Positions 48,651 to 61,669 of a stretch of 64,000 nucleotides of DNA are shown piece after piece; position 1 is the stretch's first letter, and each line of letters starts with the position of its first letter. The stretch lies in NCBI GenBank assembly GCA_038501195.1, contig JBBPUQ010000005.1, positions 4,278,001 through 4,342,000 of the forward strand, read 5' to 3'. Position numbers and translations under genes: made by a program. The DNA is from Nemania diffusa (Eukaryota; Ascomycota; Sordariomycetes; Xylariales; Xylariaceae). The notes under the pieces are model-generated. The model was given only the letters and a program-made list of their open reading frames with translations. It was not told where the DNA came from and ran no database searches.

Positions 48651-50460
48651 TGTCTGCCGTAGTCAAAACGGGCGTGCGAGGTTCCGTGTTTGCTGTTCCA
48701 GGCTGCCACGGGGCTGCTACCTATGTATGGGTATGTCTAATAGAACACACTACTGTACATGCGTTTCTCTTTACCGGATTCGAGGTATGTAGGTAGGTAA
48801 CTCAAACGGTTGCCTATGTAAGCATGTATGTAGCTCCGTACTCGCTCACTCACCTAACCCCAAATGCCGTGTGCACACGACCTACTGTACATACGGCACA
48901 TGCCCAACCCGACATCAATCACATTCCCGAACTACTGGTTCATCCCCAACCGTCTAGTGTAGCTACCTACCTTACGACCAGTCGGCCGGTCCCAAGGGAG
49001 GGGGGCGAGAGGGAAAAAAGAACTGCGCGTCCGATAGCCGAAGCGTCGGTAACTGTGGTGCAGCAACGCTCCAGAGACTTGGTACTGGGAACCTGAGATT
49101 TGCGGCACGGCATCCCAGATAGCTCTGTTTTTTTCTTTAAAAAATGACATGTCACTTTTTTTCCCCCTCGCGCAACCGGTCGCAGCAAAACTGAGGCTCG
49201 CCCGACACCGCGCCCGTGGCTGGGTTCTCCGGGGGGTAAGTGAGCGCGTGGTGGCAGCGGTCACTTTTTTTTTTTTGCCCGCCTTATCCATGACCTTTTG
49301 GGTGGGAAAAAAGGGGGCGGAAGAGCCATGCAGAAAAACCACATTTCAAAACATCGCTACGCATACGTACTGTAGCAGCAGCAAGCAGCAAGCAGGCAGA
49401 GGCGGCGGCGGCGACGCATGCAACGCAGGGAGATCTTGCTTATTCTGGGGTTGTTTTCGATTTCGGCGAGATGAAGCTTTCTCATTTGGTGGTTCGCATC
49501 GCGGGCTGGGCTGGGCCGGCCTCGGGTCAGCACTTGCACGCGCCACTTGGGAGGTGAACAAGGGAACGAATGAATAGATCGATGATGAATGATGAATGAA
49601 TAATAATTAATAGGTAAAAATGTATATTCTGTACATACCTGCACTCCATACTTTGCCTCTTAGCGTGCCTAGTTTCGCAGAGCCATGGAGTGCAATTAGT
49701 GCTAATTCTATCATGTCAGCACCTTTTCGGATTAGCGTGCCCACTGCCACTTTTAAACGAAGAATAGCACCAATCCGGACTAGTGCCTCTTTGTTTCCTG
49801 GGTAGTCTGACCCAACTTACACTACATTCGGGCTATATATAAAGTATTGAGCGCGAGTACATACTGCGTAACTCCATGTGCGTTGAGGAATCAAGGTTGG
49901 TAGTCCATTGTGGCTGGCATGGAGATTCATTCGCGAGCAGACAAGGCAGGGTATACATCCATCCACTCATCCCATCCATCCATCCATTCATCCAGCAATC
50001 CACCCACGCTTGCCGGTGCCAATATGGGCAAATATGCTACAGTAGCGTAACGCGTACTACTGGATGATGTGCGTGTGTCTGTCTAGCGGCACCAAATATT
50101 GGATTTTTCACTCTCCGTCGCTCGTATCCCTACAAATAGGAATACCCACGAGAGAACAGGTGAGACGACGACGCCGCCGACGTGCAGAGGGGAGGCTACC
50201 GGTACACTACACGTATCAGAGCGAGCGAGCGAGCCAATATTTGCCGTTTGTGCCCTTGATAGGTAGACGAGCAAACGACCTGGACAACTCGGACCCAGCA
50301 TGTTACATTAGGGCCCTATCGAGAGACCAAGACCGAGATACACGCAGTATTGTGGAGGGATACCCACCCTAAGCGGCAGAATTCCGCAGACGCAATGGTA
50401 GTCTGTAGATCTCGTTTTTCAGCTGCCATCTAGGTATTATGCGTATCTACAGTATCTACC

Positions 50461-50509
50461 TGCCTGCCTGCCCGCCCGCCTGCCTGCTTGCTTGCCTGCT
50501 TGCCTGCCT
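50461..50509. repeat. (TGCC)n/(TGCT)n microsatellite
   Basis: About twelve tetramer units of TGCC with CGCC and TGCT variants. Confidence 0.85.
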
Positions 50510-52731
50510 TCACCTGACACTACACATACATGACATGCTGCGCAGAGTAAATGCTGCGTACGGGGTTCGCATCACGTGTTTCAGGCGAGCCCGACTCTTT
50601 TCAGCGCCGGCACGGAGCTGGGTTCGAGAACAACACTTCTGCATACGCTACCGGATCTGTAGATGGGATAGGTAGAACGAGGCGGGCAAACCACTCCGTT
50701 GGTCGCGAGACGTCGCGCGGTAGCAGGATCACGCGAGGCGTTCCGTCGCAACGAGCCAAAAGAAACTCACCCTTATATCTGGTGACCGCAATATATCGCA
50801 AAGTATCTCACGGTACCCTGTTGGTAACAGGTACCTACCTCTCTTCGGACGGCCTATGGTTGTGATATCAGTCGGCCGTGTTGCATAGCGTCTTACAGCA
50901 TACGCGGCCTGTGAATTAGCAGCGGGTGCTTTTTTCTCTCTGTGCGTGTGTGATCTCAAGTTCTAGAAGTCGAAGCAAAGCAAACATTTTACAGGATTAC
51001 ACATGGATAGGGAATGTCGTGTGCAGTCAGTCCCTTGGCTTGTGTCACATGGCGGGAAACTGCATGGAACTCTGGAGTTTGTACAGCATGTCTAAAAATA
51101 AGAACGAGAAGGATTAGAAAATAAGATTGGACCATGCATTCTTGCGCGCTGTATAGTGGGTTGGCAAGCATAAGTCGTGGAGTTTGGGGATTCAGCCATT
51201 CTACCATAGGGCTGTGTTTCACATATGTAAGTACAAATGTGATACGTTATATTCCTGGGGAACATGTAAAATTAACAAGAACACTCTCGGTTTCTTCTAT
51301 ACGTATAAAGTTTCTTCCATGCATTGCAGTAAATAGACTTCGCGCACCATATAATACTGTGCGTCAAATAAATTAAGGACTGGATAGGCGAGTCTAAATC
51401 TGCCTGCAATAGTCTTTGTACAGCACATAGCCACGGCATATCTCTGAGGATACGGTTGCCAATTTGAGACCCGGCAACTATCTTAAATTCGTATGTACCT
51501 CGTCTAGCTATACAACAACAACAAGCATCGTTCGAGGGCTCGCAAACAATCTCCTAATTCCCCAGGATATAAGGCGAGCCGAAGCCTCTTTCTTCAGCCC
51601 TCCGCTCAGCCGTTGCGGTATGAGCCATGGCACGCATCTGTAATGCCTTACACATTACACGCATACATCACTTCAATGATGCACTGTAGTTCCAGCCTCG
51701 TCGTGTTGGGGGTTGTTCAATAATTCGGACCCGAAATAATACAAGCCCCCCCTGGCCGTTTATCCTTGACAACATGGCAGCTCTGTTCTGTAAGATCGAC
51801 GCAGGCCATTCTTTTTGTTCTCGCTTACACCACCTGCCCGGTTTTGATCCTGCATTTTCTGGCACTAGAGCTTACTTAAGTCTGGAGTAATGAGTATTGA
51901 GGAGTCTAGAGCTGCTTGGCACGTCTTCTGTGATTTCTTAAAACCTGAATAGGCGGGAAGTATAATAGGGAGCATATTGCGATCATGGCTCTGCTAATTA
52001 CTTAATCAAAGTCTGATTGTAACATGAGGCGGTAGTGCAGCCTCGACATTACGTGTTCTGCTATTAAGCAAAAATGATCTATTTTTGTATGCGCTAGAGA
52101 TCTTGAATAATACCCCGCAAAGGTGCAATTTGTTGGCAGTTAAATGGGTCTATACCCTTTCGTATTATAGGACAGTTGGTTGCGGGTTGCGGCTTCAAAT
52201 GTTTCAAGTTCGGCTTCGGTCGGTGTTGGCTGGTTTGTAATAAGAAATGACGGTTTATAATATACCGTCGGTACTTGCAGGGAAATCAATCCCCCAGGTT
52301 AAACCCGCTGTTTTAACAGGTAGATAGCACCGCCTCACAACCGTCAACCGAACAGCTTCCTGTTCCAGAACGCGCCGATACTCCTTTCGGCCTATTCGTC
52401 AAGCTGGCTTTATTGTTGGCAGTCTAACGATAGTTCGGATACCACGACCAACTGTGCACATTATTCGGACTCAAATCTGGATCCATCGGACGTAAATATT
52501 GCGTTCGCATGGAGATCGCCGACACTCGGGTTGTTATAGTGGTGCGATTTAATATAGCGTTAGTAATGTAGAAGCTCTTGGCTTCGGAATTTATGAGGCG
52601 ACATGAGCTGACCCATACACGGGCAAGTGTTAATTGTATGTATCAGTCGAGTGTGGCGTCTGTGCGAGATGCGAAACACATCGATAGCAAGAACCAACAA
52701 TCCTTAAGCCTCACCGAGTCTCATATTATTA

Positions 52732-53505
52732 TCAATCATCTCCCCCAGCCCGCGGTCGTTTCAATCGCCCTCGAGCTTCATATCTCGGCCCGTCGTTGAA
52801 TCCAAACACCTCAGCCTCCTCGTCTCCACTCTCTGGCCCTCCAGGTTCTCCGTCCTCCATACCCTCCGTAAAGACAAGGTCGCCCCTCTTACCTAATGCG
52901 TCGCGACCTGCTTCCTCGAGCAAGATGCCGAAAGCTAGCAACGCGGTCTCGTCCATGCTCCGCTCACTGACGCCTTCACCGGTGGTGCTAGAGATGGTTT
53001 GCTTGTTTGCGGGGAGGTCCCGGTAGAAGTGACTAGTGTAGCTGTGAATTGTCTTCAACAGGTCGCTGTCAGGGAGGATGCTACGCCCGCCATCGGGCAG
53101 ACTCTCGTGAGCCTGGTATATGTCCTGCTCTGCATAACGGACAGGGGCGCCCGAACGCTTGAACAAGACCTCTTCAGGTGTAAGTGTAGGGTTTCCGCGC
53201 GAGTCCGGCGCATTTCGCTTATGGTATTTGACACGCGGCCTTTGAGATGCGTAATACTTGAGGGGCTGCGTCGTCGATACACGACCTATTGGACACTTAA
53301 TAAGCACGGCTCATCATCATCGACACGAATGAATGAGAGTAGCACACGAACCTGCGACAGCGTCATAGACACTGGCCTGTCTTCTCCTTAAAACGGGATC
53401 CTCGGTACCGGAAACGGATCTGGCCTCTGTGTCGGTAGCGCTATCAAGGTCTACTCCTGATGGAGGCTGTGTAAGACGCTTCTTTGGACGGTTTTCGGAT
53501 GACAT
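52732..53505 (-). CDS. Uncharacterised acidic protein (235 aa), divergent from CSA
   Basis: Two exons, 53505-53352 and 53285-52732, joined by a 66-nt phase-1 intron (GTTCGT to AATAG). The ATG at 53505 (MSSENRPKKRLTQPPSGVD) is the first in frame. The N-terminus has a basic patch, then an Asp/Ser/Thr stretch (SATDTEARSVSGTED). The middle has PVRYAEQDIYQAHESLPDG, ILPDSDLLKTIHSYTSHFY and the helical ETALLAFGILLEEAGRDALG, which look like a conserved folded core. The C-terminus is acidic and Gly rich, ending KRPRAGGDD, a possible nuclear-localisation patch. I do not recognise the family; a nuclear protein is plausible. It shares a 638-bp divergent promoter with the CSA gene. Confidence 0.75.
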
Positions 53506-54143
53506 TGTCGGTATGGCCCCGTTCAACTGTATAGAGTGGGCAAAATTCAGCCAGCTGGCGATCTCGACAAGAAAGAATCATCCAAACTTCCACTATTGTT
53601 TAGCATGTTCGCGACCATAGATCGGTCGATTCGATATCGAAATTCAACAGTATAACATCTGTGCTAAGACGTAGATTATGTAAGGTAGTTGGACAAGACG
53701 AAACACAGAAAGGACATGGAATTGCGCAAAGCTACCCCACTACCTAAGCTCCCGAGCTCATTTCCTGTTATGGACTAGTGGTAGAGGTGGGGCATATACT
53801 CCAATACTGCCCAGTAGGCTACAGGCAAGGGGTACTCTGTAGTGTACTACATGTGTACAGAAGGAAGAGACTGGTGGGGAAGGGCGGAGTGACTGAGACA
53901 TCGGCTGGCCCCACTCTACCGGACTTTGTTGAAGTCGCATTGCGGCGTCATCGTATTTCCAGTTGTCTGTCTTTCATGGCTCCAAATACACTAGTTACAC
54001 TAACGGTGCGGCTCTCGGTAACAGACGACATAACGACGACAGCAACAACAACAACCGCCCCTAGACTAGAGCCTCGAAATCCCGAAGTGCCGAGAAGATC
54101 GAAATATCGAACATATCGAAATCTGACCTAGCGCGCCTGATGA
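53506..54143. other. Divergent promoter region, 235-aa gene / CSA
   Basis: 638 bp separate the two start codons, consistent with a shared bidirectional promoter. It has an ACAACA/ACGACG-type short repeat near 54030-54055. No other gene is visible. Confidence 0.6.
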
Positions 54144-55677
54144 ATGAATCAACTCCTCCTTGAAAGGGCGACTGGCGCAGTCGGGCCGAATGTGTTCGCC
54201 AGGCTTCAGACCACGCAATTGCTGAGGTCATTCCGACCAGCGCCACAGTACCGCTTCGATGGCGGTGAGCGAGGCATCGCCGTCAACGATGGCGAGGCTT
54301 CTTCTTCCGATGCTGCTTCGTCCATCTGGGCCCACCAGGCTGGAGTGAGCGCACTAGCCCTCGAGCGGTTCGATGGCAGGATGTAAGTCTTGCCCTCTTC
54401 GCGTTTCTTTGCCCCTTTTCTCTTTACCATCTGCTTCTGTGGTGTTGTGAATATGTGCCATTTATTCATCAATTGACAACCGCAGTCTCGTCTCAGGTGG
54501 CTCCGATGCCTCAATCAAGCTCTGGGACCTCGAGCAATGCGGTAACTCTTCGAGTCCGTATACCTTCAAACCGGCGGGTGTAATTCGCCCTTCAGCACAA
54601 ACCCACAAGTTCGGCATCACCCACCTGTCTTTCTACCCCTTCGACTCGGCCGCTTTCATCTCTACGTCTTATGACCAAACCTTAAAGTTATGGTCTACCG
54701 AGGAAGTAAGAGTATCAGCCTCTTTCAGTCTGGGATCTAAGATCTATACACACGCCATCTCACCAATCGCGTCACATCTGCTCGTGGCATGCGGTACGCA
54801 GCACCCTGCCGTTCGCTTGGTGGACTTGCGGTCTGGCTCTAGCATTCAGTCCTTAACAGGCCATGGGGGTGCTATTCTCGCGGCGGCTTGGTCGCCTCGG
54901 CACGAGCATGTGCTAGCTACCGGTGGTGTAGACGGGACGGTTAGAATCTGGGACATTCGACGAGCAGGCGCTTTAATTGGCATGCTTGATCACGAAGATA
55001 GCCTCGGTCTGTACTACAACGGACTACTAGGAACAGACGGCAAGGTTAGGATGCGCGCTTCAGCGAAGGCCCATGTTGCACCGGTAAACGGTCTAACATG
55101 GACTGACGACGGGAGTTATATCGTCTCGGCCGGCCATGACAGTCGCATCCGTGTCTGGGATGCCGCTACGGGCCGCAACACACTCGCTAGCTTTGGGCCC
55201 AGCATCCGGAACGCACAATTGGCTAGCGTGACTATGTTTACCTCGCCCGTGGGCTTGACACATCCCGGCAGGGAACTTTTATTCTGGCCTAATGAGTCCG
55301 AGATTCTAGTCTGCGACCTGCACGACGGACACATCGTCACAAGGCTGCGCGGCACCGGCGCTGCGGTCGCCGGCGTCCGCTCCTCGAATAACTCCGAGCG
55401 GTCGGTGAAGAACCGCGTCTCGAGCCTCGTGTGGAGGGGCGCCGGCGGGGGTGGGGGCTCCAGCGGCGTCGTCATGGGCGGCTCGAACATGCCAGGGGCC
55501 ATATTTAGCGCCCACCTCGACGGTCAGATCCGGGCCTGGGCGCCGCTGCTGGAGGGCGCGGATGAGGACGAGGAGGAGGATTCCATGGCAGGGGTTGGCG
55601 AGGAGAAGAGCAGGAAGCGAAAGGTGCTTAATGACGTCTACAAGAGCTTGATGGGGCAGAAGATCACGTTTACCTGA
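54144..55677 (+). CDS. ckn1: CSA/ERCC8-type WD40 protein of transcription-coupled repair
   Basis: Two exons, 54144-54382 and 54486-55677 (phase-2 intron, 103 nt), give 476 residues. Orthologues are human ERCC8/CSA, S. pombe Ckn1 and S. cerevisiae Rad28: a substrate receptor of the CUL4-DDB1 ubiquitin ligase acting on stalled RNA polymerase II (family knowledge). The start MNQLLLERATG aligns with CSA's short N-terminal helix that docks DDB1. WD blades are visible: VSGGSDASIKLWDLE, STSYDQTLKLWSTE, TGHGGAILAAAWSPRHEHVL with GVDGTVRIWDIRRAG (~202-238), and VNGLTWTDDGSYIVSAGHDS (~268-305). The last blade ends HLDGQIRAWAPLLE. The order and the SPRxxxxLAT and WDIRRA blocks separate CSA from other WD40 proteins. 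A Gly-rich loop (GAGGGGGSSG) is inserted in the last blade, and the acidic tail DEDEEEDS matches the family. Confidence 0.93.
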
Positions 55678-56941
55678 TCCTTGGTTATCAGGTCGTTTGA
55701 GATACCTAGCCACCTAGTTTTGAATATGGTTAGGTAGTAATTATTCACAATCCCCCAATGCATCTACCTACATATCGTGCTTGACCTAGATTCTATACTA
55801 TGTCGACACCCGCTCGCTTAAACCAACGTTGCTACGCGTACTGATAACGCCGTCGCTCTCAATACTACCTGCCCTACGACGAGCAAACGCCATGGCTGAA
55901 ACCGAGCCAGCTGCCAAGCTCGGTGGTTGAATGCGACGGTGAGGCGCACCCACGTTACTTACGCGACTATCCCCATCTGCCCACTTACCGAAAGGGCGCG
56001 CAGCGGATACCGGGGTCTCGGCTCTCAATGGCATTGTCGTTGTACCTATACTTAGGACGCCTGCCACGGCCACGTCCTCCATACATAGTATATATAAGTA
56101 AGTGTCCAAGGCCCAACACCAACTCTTCATGTAGGTGCAAGGGTGGGCTTTCTTAAGAGGCTGGTTATATAGGGTAGGCTGGCTAAATTAATTGGCGAGC
56201 TGAATCGGCTCTGGTCAGTTGCTTACTTACTTACATACACGGGACACTCACTCGCTCACTCACTCACACTTGCTGCGTACTTACTTACTTACTCACTTTA
56301 TCGATCGATCTAGCGTCGCATTTGATAGATCGCCGAGCTGTGGCGAATAGCGGGAACGTATGTAATACGGGAGAACTAGTGTCACTAATCTAGATAGCTT
56401 CCCTACAGTATGTAGGTAGGTCAGTTATCTAGTGACGGGCTCGAAGATAGATTTGCCGCGCCTGGCTTCGGCACAGAGTATATCCGAAGGATCTCGATAG
56501 CGCGGTTATGTAAGGCGTGCCGGATCAGGCCTCGTCGGGTGCGCGCTACCTACTATACCTACTATACTTAGTATGCGACGCGCGCTTCCTGCGGATCGTT
56601 CGGAAGGAAGCGTGCGCTTTGGCACTGACTGCTGGAGGCTAAGGTTGCCTAGTAGGGAAGTAGGTGAGGCTTATGAGAGCGTGTTGGGGATATACATCCG
56701 GAGATAGAGGACTGTCGGTGTGCGTTGTTCCCGTTGCTGGGCGGTCATGTGCTTTATCTACCTCTTCGTAGTGCTGTACATATGCGCATGTAGGTGATGC
56801 CTTGGGAGGCTGATGACGGCGGATTCCCTCCGAGGCACTATCCGTTGCGTATCTACTGTACTGTATATATACCTACGCATATATTGCCTAGAAGGAGGAA
56901 GGACTGCAGTATATACGTAGGGCTGGTGGAGTTGCCGTGTG

Positions 56942-56965
56942 GGAGGAGGAGGAGGAGGAGGAGGA
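56942..56965. repeat. (GGA)8 microsatellite
   Basis: Eight uninterrupted GGA trimers, intergenic. Confidence 0.95.
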
Positions 56966-57488
56966 TGAAGGGCAGAGTAATCAATCACTCGGTGGGCGGT
57001 ATCCGATGCATTGGTGTCGGCGCTACATTACAGACTTACGCACATACGCATACATATTTTACGTGACTATCTATCTAGCTACCTAGCTGTAACGTATACA
57101 CACACCTATCCCTACACCTGCGCCTATGCCCAAGTACTAACTTCATGTACATATATGTAAGTACGCATAGGATCGCGAGAAGGGGGTGGTGTTACTAGTG
57201 GACGAATTGCCTATTCGGTAGTCCTGTTGGACGGAAGGAGTCGAGAACACTTCGCCTTCTGGTTTCGGTAGGTGTCCGGTGCCCGCTTGTAGGGCTTGGG
57301 GGGAGTTGCTTTGTCGGGATAATTCTTTTTAATTTTTGGTTGTCTTTTTTTTTTTTTTTCGTAAGCGGCGTGGCGGGAATGGTTTGTGTGTCAGCAACGC
57401 CTCGCTCATGCATCCGGGGTTCGCGTAGGTAATTCTGGTGTATGTATGTATGTGTGCGTGCGTATGTATGTACGTACATGTGAGAGAT

Positions 57489-57513
57489 GAGACGAGACGA
57501 GACGAGACGAGAT
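57489..57513. repeat. (GAGAC)n microsatellite
   Basis: Four GAGAC units and one GAGAT, followed by GGGAT units. Confidence 0.9.
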
Positions 57514-60500
57514 GGGATGGGATGAAGCGACGGAGGTGAGGCAGTGTTCTTTCTATGCGCACTTACTCGCTCGTTTACTGTTAGGTCTGTACAGTGTAGC
57601 GTCGGTACTTACTTACTTACCAGTCCTTAGGGATCTATCTGTCGAGGCCTACATACATACTGTAAAAGAGGTGATGTAGGTGATGATGTGTGTGATGTGA
57701 TGTGATGTCGCAGACACACTAAGTCATATGCATAGATCGCGTATGAAGGTATCTAGGTACCTATATGACCTATCAGTAAAATCCGATCTTTCTCGAAGCA
57801 AAGAGATGAGTTTGGGGCGGGTTGCATGAACTGAGGCGTATGTTTCGTTATCCCGCCTCTTTGTAGGACCGAGATATATGGCGTGTCTCTATCTACAGTA
57901 TTTTAAGCAGTCCTTGAATCCTATTTCTACCTTACACTATCTATACTCTATACGTAGGTAGTGACGTCTTTTCCCCCTTACGATACGATAAGATGCAATG
58001 CTGCGAAATGAGTTGGGCATCAGTATATCTGCAGCTCTGCTATGTGAAGTTGACGATTCCATGTACACTACCTATTCCTCCCTGCCGCCACATTGCGACT
58101 ATACAGCCCACCTTGTCCAGAAACTCCAAGGATGCGACACGAAAATAGAGGCGCGTGAGGTTCTAAGGATTTCTTCTATGCCGAGCTAATTTCATCCATC
58201 CGCTCTTCATGCCTAAGTACCTACCATATGTACATTCGCGCACTTCGTATAGCACATTCTTACTGTAGTACTATCATTTTATTATGAGGCTACAAATATT
58301 GTACAGTACGCGTGCGTGCGAGCAGTTCGTTCGCCTTAGAATCCGTCGCTGGCTCACAGACTTTCGAGAAAATCCCCCTTCGTCCGGCCGAGACGGCGAG
58401 AAACGGAGCGGCGCGCCCGCAAAAAAAGGCATGCATGGGCGCGCGAGCTCAATGCAGTAGCGTCTTCCCAGCTCCGTGGTAAATGCACCGAGACTGGAGA
58501 GACTGGGTTGGAAATCCTTCGGGCCTTTGCGGCTTAGGGTAGGATGGGCGGCAGGGTTATTCTCTGTCCTTGTACACTGCTGTACCCTACGGTACTGGAC
58601 GGTAGGTACCGTAACTCGTCACTTGGTGGCATGGAGGTCATGGCTAGGGACAAGTACTTACAGCCATACCTACCGACCGACCAGGTAGCTACTGTAACGT
58701 AGGTAGCTAGCTAGCTATACTGGTACAAGGCCTGTGATAATGTTTTGAGTGGTGTATCTCTATCCTCTTGGCCAGGTAGCTAGCTCCTGGCCTGCTCCTG
58801 GCTTGGATGTGGGGGTTATTTTATACATATACATATGTACATACATCCATACATACCGTGCCGCCGCAGCAGCAGCAGTGATAGCCACTTACCTAGTAGA
58901 TATCCGGAGAACCTAGATAGGGCGCTCTTTTCACACACCTACCTACGTATGCGTAGCCACTGTAAAGTCGAAAGTTGCCAAAAAGAGAAAGGGGTGGTAA
59001 AGCTTCGATCGAGGAGGCATGGGTGCGAGAGAGGTTCGGATTATACGGGCCTGTATGTACGTATGTACATACTTACTGCGTACGGGCAGCCAGATGCAGG
59101 AACGTCGGTCGGTCAGTCAAAGTTGGGTTGTCGGGATTTGCTTTCGTCCTGACAAACAACGAACCCTCCCAGGGGCTGGTTGTGGTCTGATACCTACCGC
59201 TAGTATTGCTGTTATTGACCATGGACGGATCGCCCCCTGCCCCGGCCCCAAGCAAGACTAACAGAGTGAAGCGCCCCATACTTTGCTTACCCAGCTTAGC
59301 GGTTCTATGTATGGGGTCACCCGCAGCAGCGTGCTCAGCGGCGCGGGATGTACAGTGACCGCATGAGGCAAGGAAAAGGGTAGGGATTTACATTAGATAC
59401 CTGGGTGTTTCTGTACGCTAGGTTGTTAGGTCCCTAGGTAGCTATGCAACGGATGCATTTGACATATCGTACATAAGTACAGTGCACTGTACTATCCGGT
59501 ACACTGCCTACGTATATGTATTTTTTATGTTTCCGTGCCTAATCCATGTAACGTACGCATGTGTGATTACCTGTACTTTAAACGCGTGCCGTAGATATAT
59601 GTCAGCACTTGCGGGCGGAGCTGGTGGGTAACTAACTCATTGACAAGAGAGTGCCTAGACCGGCAGAATGAAAAAGAAAATCGCCAATGAAACGTATCCA
59701 TAAACCAACTATTCTATACAATTACTAATGTATAGCCTCCTAATCTGAGATAGGTAATGATGGATGTCAAAGGTCAAGAGCCCACTCGCTTAGTACTGTT
59801 TATTAACTGATATGGAAATTGACGCAAAGCCCCCATGTCAGCGGCGATAGACTTCGGACTTCATCGAGGCTAGAATAGGACAACTCGGATAACATCGCTA
59901 CCGAGACCGAGTCACTATTGAAGAGGAGAAGGCGTTGGGTGGGATGTATACTATGTACTAACGTTAGACTTTTGGTTAGAGTCTAGACGGAAGGGACCCG
60001 AGGCGAAGTAAACTCGTGCTTGGTATTTTTGAAGGGCTCATCAAGGAGTCATCCCTCCTACTAGGTGTATTGAAATGAACTTATTGTAATAGTTGTGTTG
60101 TCGCATATTGACGCCGTAGACTGTAATAAAGAGAGTAATTCCATAGCTTGACGACGTTACATTCTCGTCAAAGAGGCTCAAGATACGTAGGAACTGCAAC
60201 TATAAACTGGAGCCTCCTTTGCGCGCACAAATAGTTGCAAGGCAAGACTTCTTGTTGCGTATGCTGTGGTACACGGCAATCTACTGAGTGGTAGTCTCGG
60301 CCTCGATTCAGAGATGCCATCGTGGAAGACTACAAGGGCACATTCGTCATAAAATCTGTATGAATGGAATGGCACACGTCCACTGTCGATCCCAGGTGCC
60401 TTATCGCGAGTATCTCCAAGTAAAAGTTTACTACGATAATTATGTAGATATATGCACCAAGGCTCTTCTGCCAGCCTTTTATCGAGGGGCATAACTACCT

Positions 60501-61638
60501 AGTGATCGTAAGATATGCCTTGAGTTCCTTAGCTTGGGCTTTAGTTGGATAATATATAAACAAACACAGGAGGCGGCGCCGCGGATCTTCTTTGTATACT
60601 GGCTCTAGAACTTGCGATTTATATGGGGTATATACGAGGATGTACTTCCTTTAGCATCACTCGGTCGTAAGGAGGTGAAGGCACCAGAGTGACATTTCTA
60701 CTCTATTCAGTATTTCTCGACAGTAGACAGTCTTCTTTGGTACCTGTGTTTGCCAGGAAGCTCTGTTAACAGCTTGATTTGTTAGATCTAACAGTAGGCA
60801 TACTGATGAGACGGAAGTAGTCGTGGCCTGCACATAAAAAAGGCAGATTTTGAAGAGAGGAAACAGCGGTAGTCAGTGTAGGAGGCCTTTACCTGGTGGG
60901 ATCAGAGAGCGGACTGCTTGAAGGCTGTGTTCGTATCGGAGACGGTACGGCTTCTAGCTGATGGTTTAATAGACAGCGAGTGGTGTCGCTAATATAGCCG
61001 TTGACATGAGTAATTTAATACATATAATATTTACTAGAAACTCCGCGCTGAAATCCCAGGCCAAATCCATGTATACAGCAGGCCATATCTATCCAAATGG
61101 TAGCAGTCTACCCAAGAGCCATCGTTCACGGTTTATTTAGTAGGAGAACCGAGGGGAGGGAGTACTTCGGGAATACAACCCACGATTTCATAGGTCATCG
61201 TATGATCGTCTCTATGTAGATATCCTAATTATGATTTATGTTACCCCCTTAATACCACGTATCATCCTGTGTAACTTGTATTCTTTACAAGTGTGTAGGA
61301 CCTGAGTTTGATTAAGAGACTGGCAAGAAAGGAACTGGATTTATGGCTAGTAAAGATTAAATCATCATATAAACTACTGAGCAATACAGTGCTAGTGTAA
61401 TTTGTCTGCGGACGATGTTGATTCTAGGGAAGCACGAGCTGCTAACCTCCTATCCTGGTTCGCGGGACAGACTGTATGCGTTGAGTAAAGTGAGGAAACG
61501 AAAATCTCCCGGTCTTCGCTATATCCATACAAAGCTTCAGGATAACCGTGGATTCTAGGACATCTAACGCAAATCAAAAGATACAGACTATCCTACCAAA
61601 ATGACATGACCGGTGATTTCTGGTAACGAGCTATCAAC

Positions 61639-61669
61639 GTTGTTGTTGTTGTTGTTGTTATTGTTGTTT
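61639..61669. repeat. (GTT)n microsatellite
   Basis: Seven GTT trimers, one ATT, then two more GTT units. Confidence 0.9.

Larger units (their letters stand above)
38507..52731. other. Gene-empty interval of 14.2 kb
   Basis: Between the transcription-factor start and the next stop codon there are only short ORFs (up to ~160 codons), none with family features or plausible splice links. The stretch has many simple repeats: AC-rich tracts, TTTTC, ATTC (44906-44929), GC dinucleotides, TGCC, and TAGGTA/TACATAC words. It also has AT-rich blocks (about 41160-42050 and 44650-46100). No tRNA T-loop or rRNA-like block was seen. It could hold regulatory DNA, long UTRs, ncRNA or decayed repeats; the sequence alone does not decide. 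Confidence 0.55.

Noticed and set aside
48932..49577. Overlapping 136- and 142-codon ORFs on opposite strands
   Set aside because: Contain translated homopolymers and mutual overlap without any domain; likely chance.
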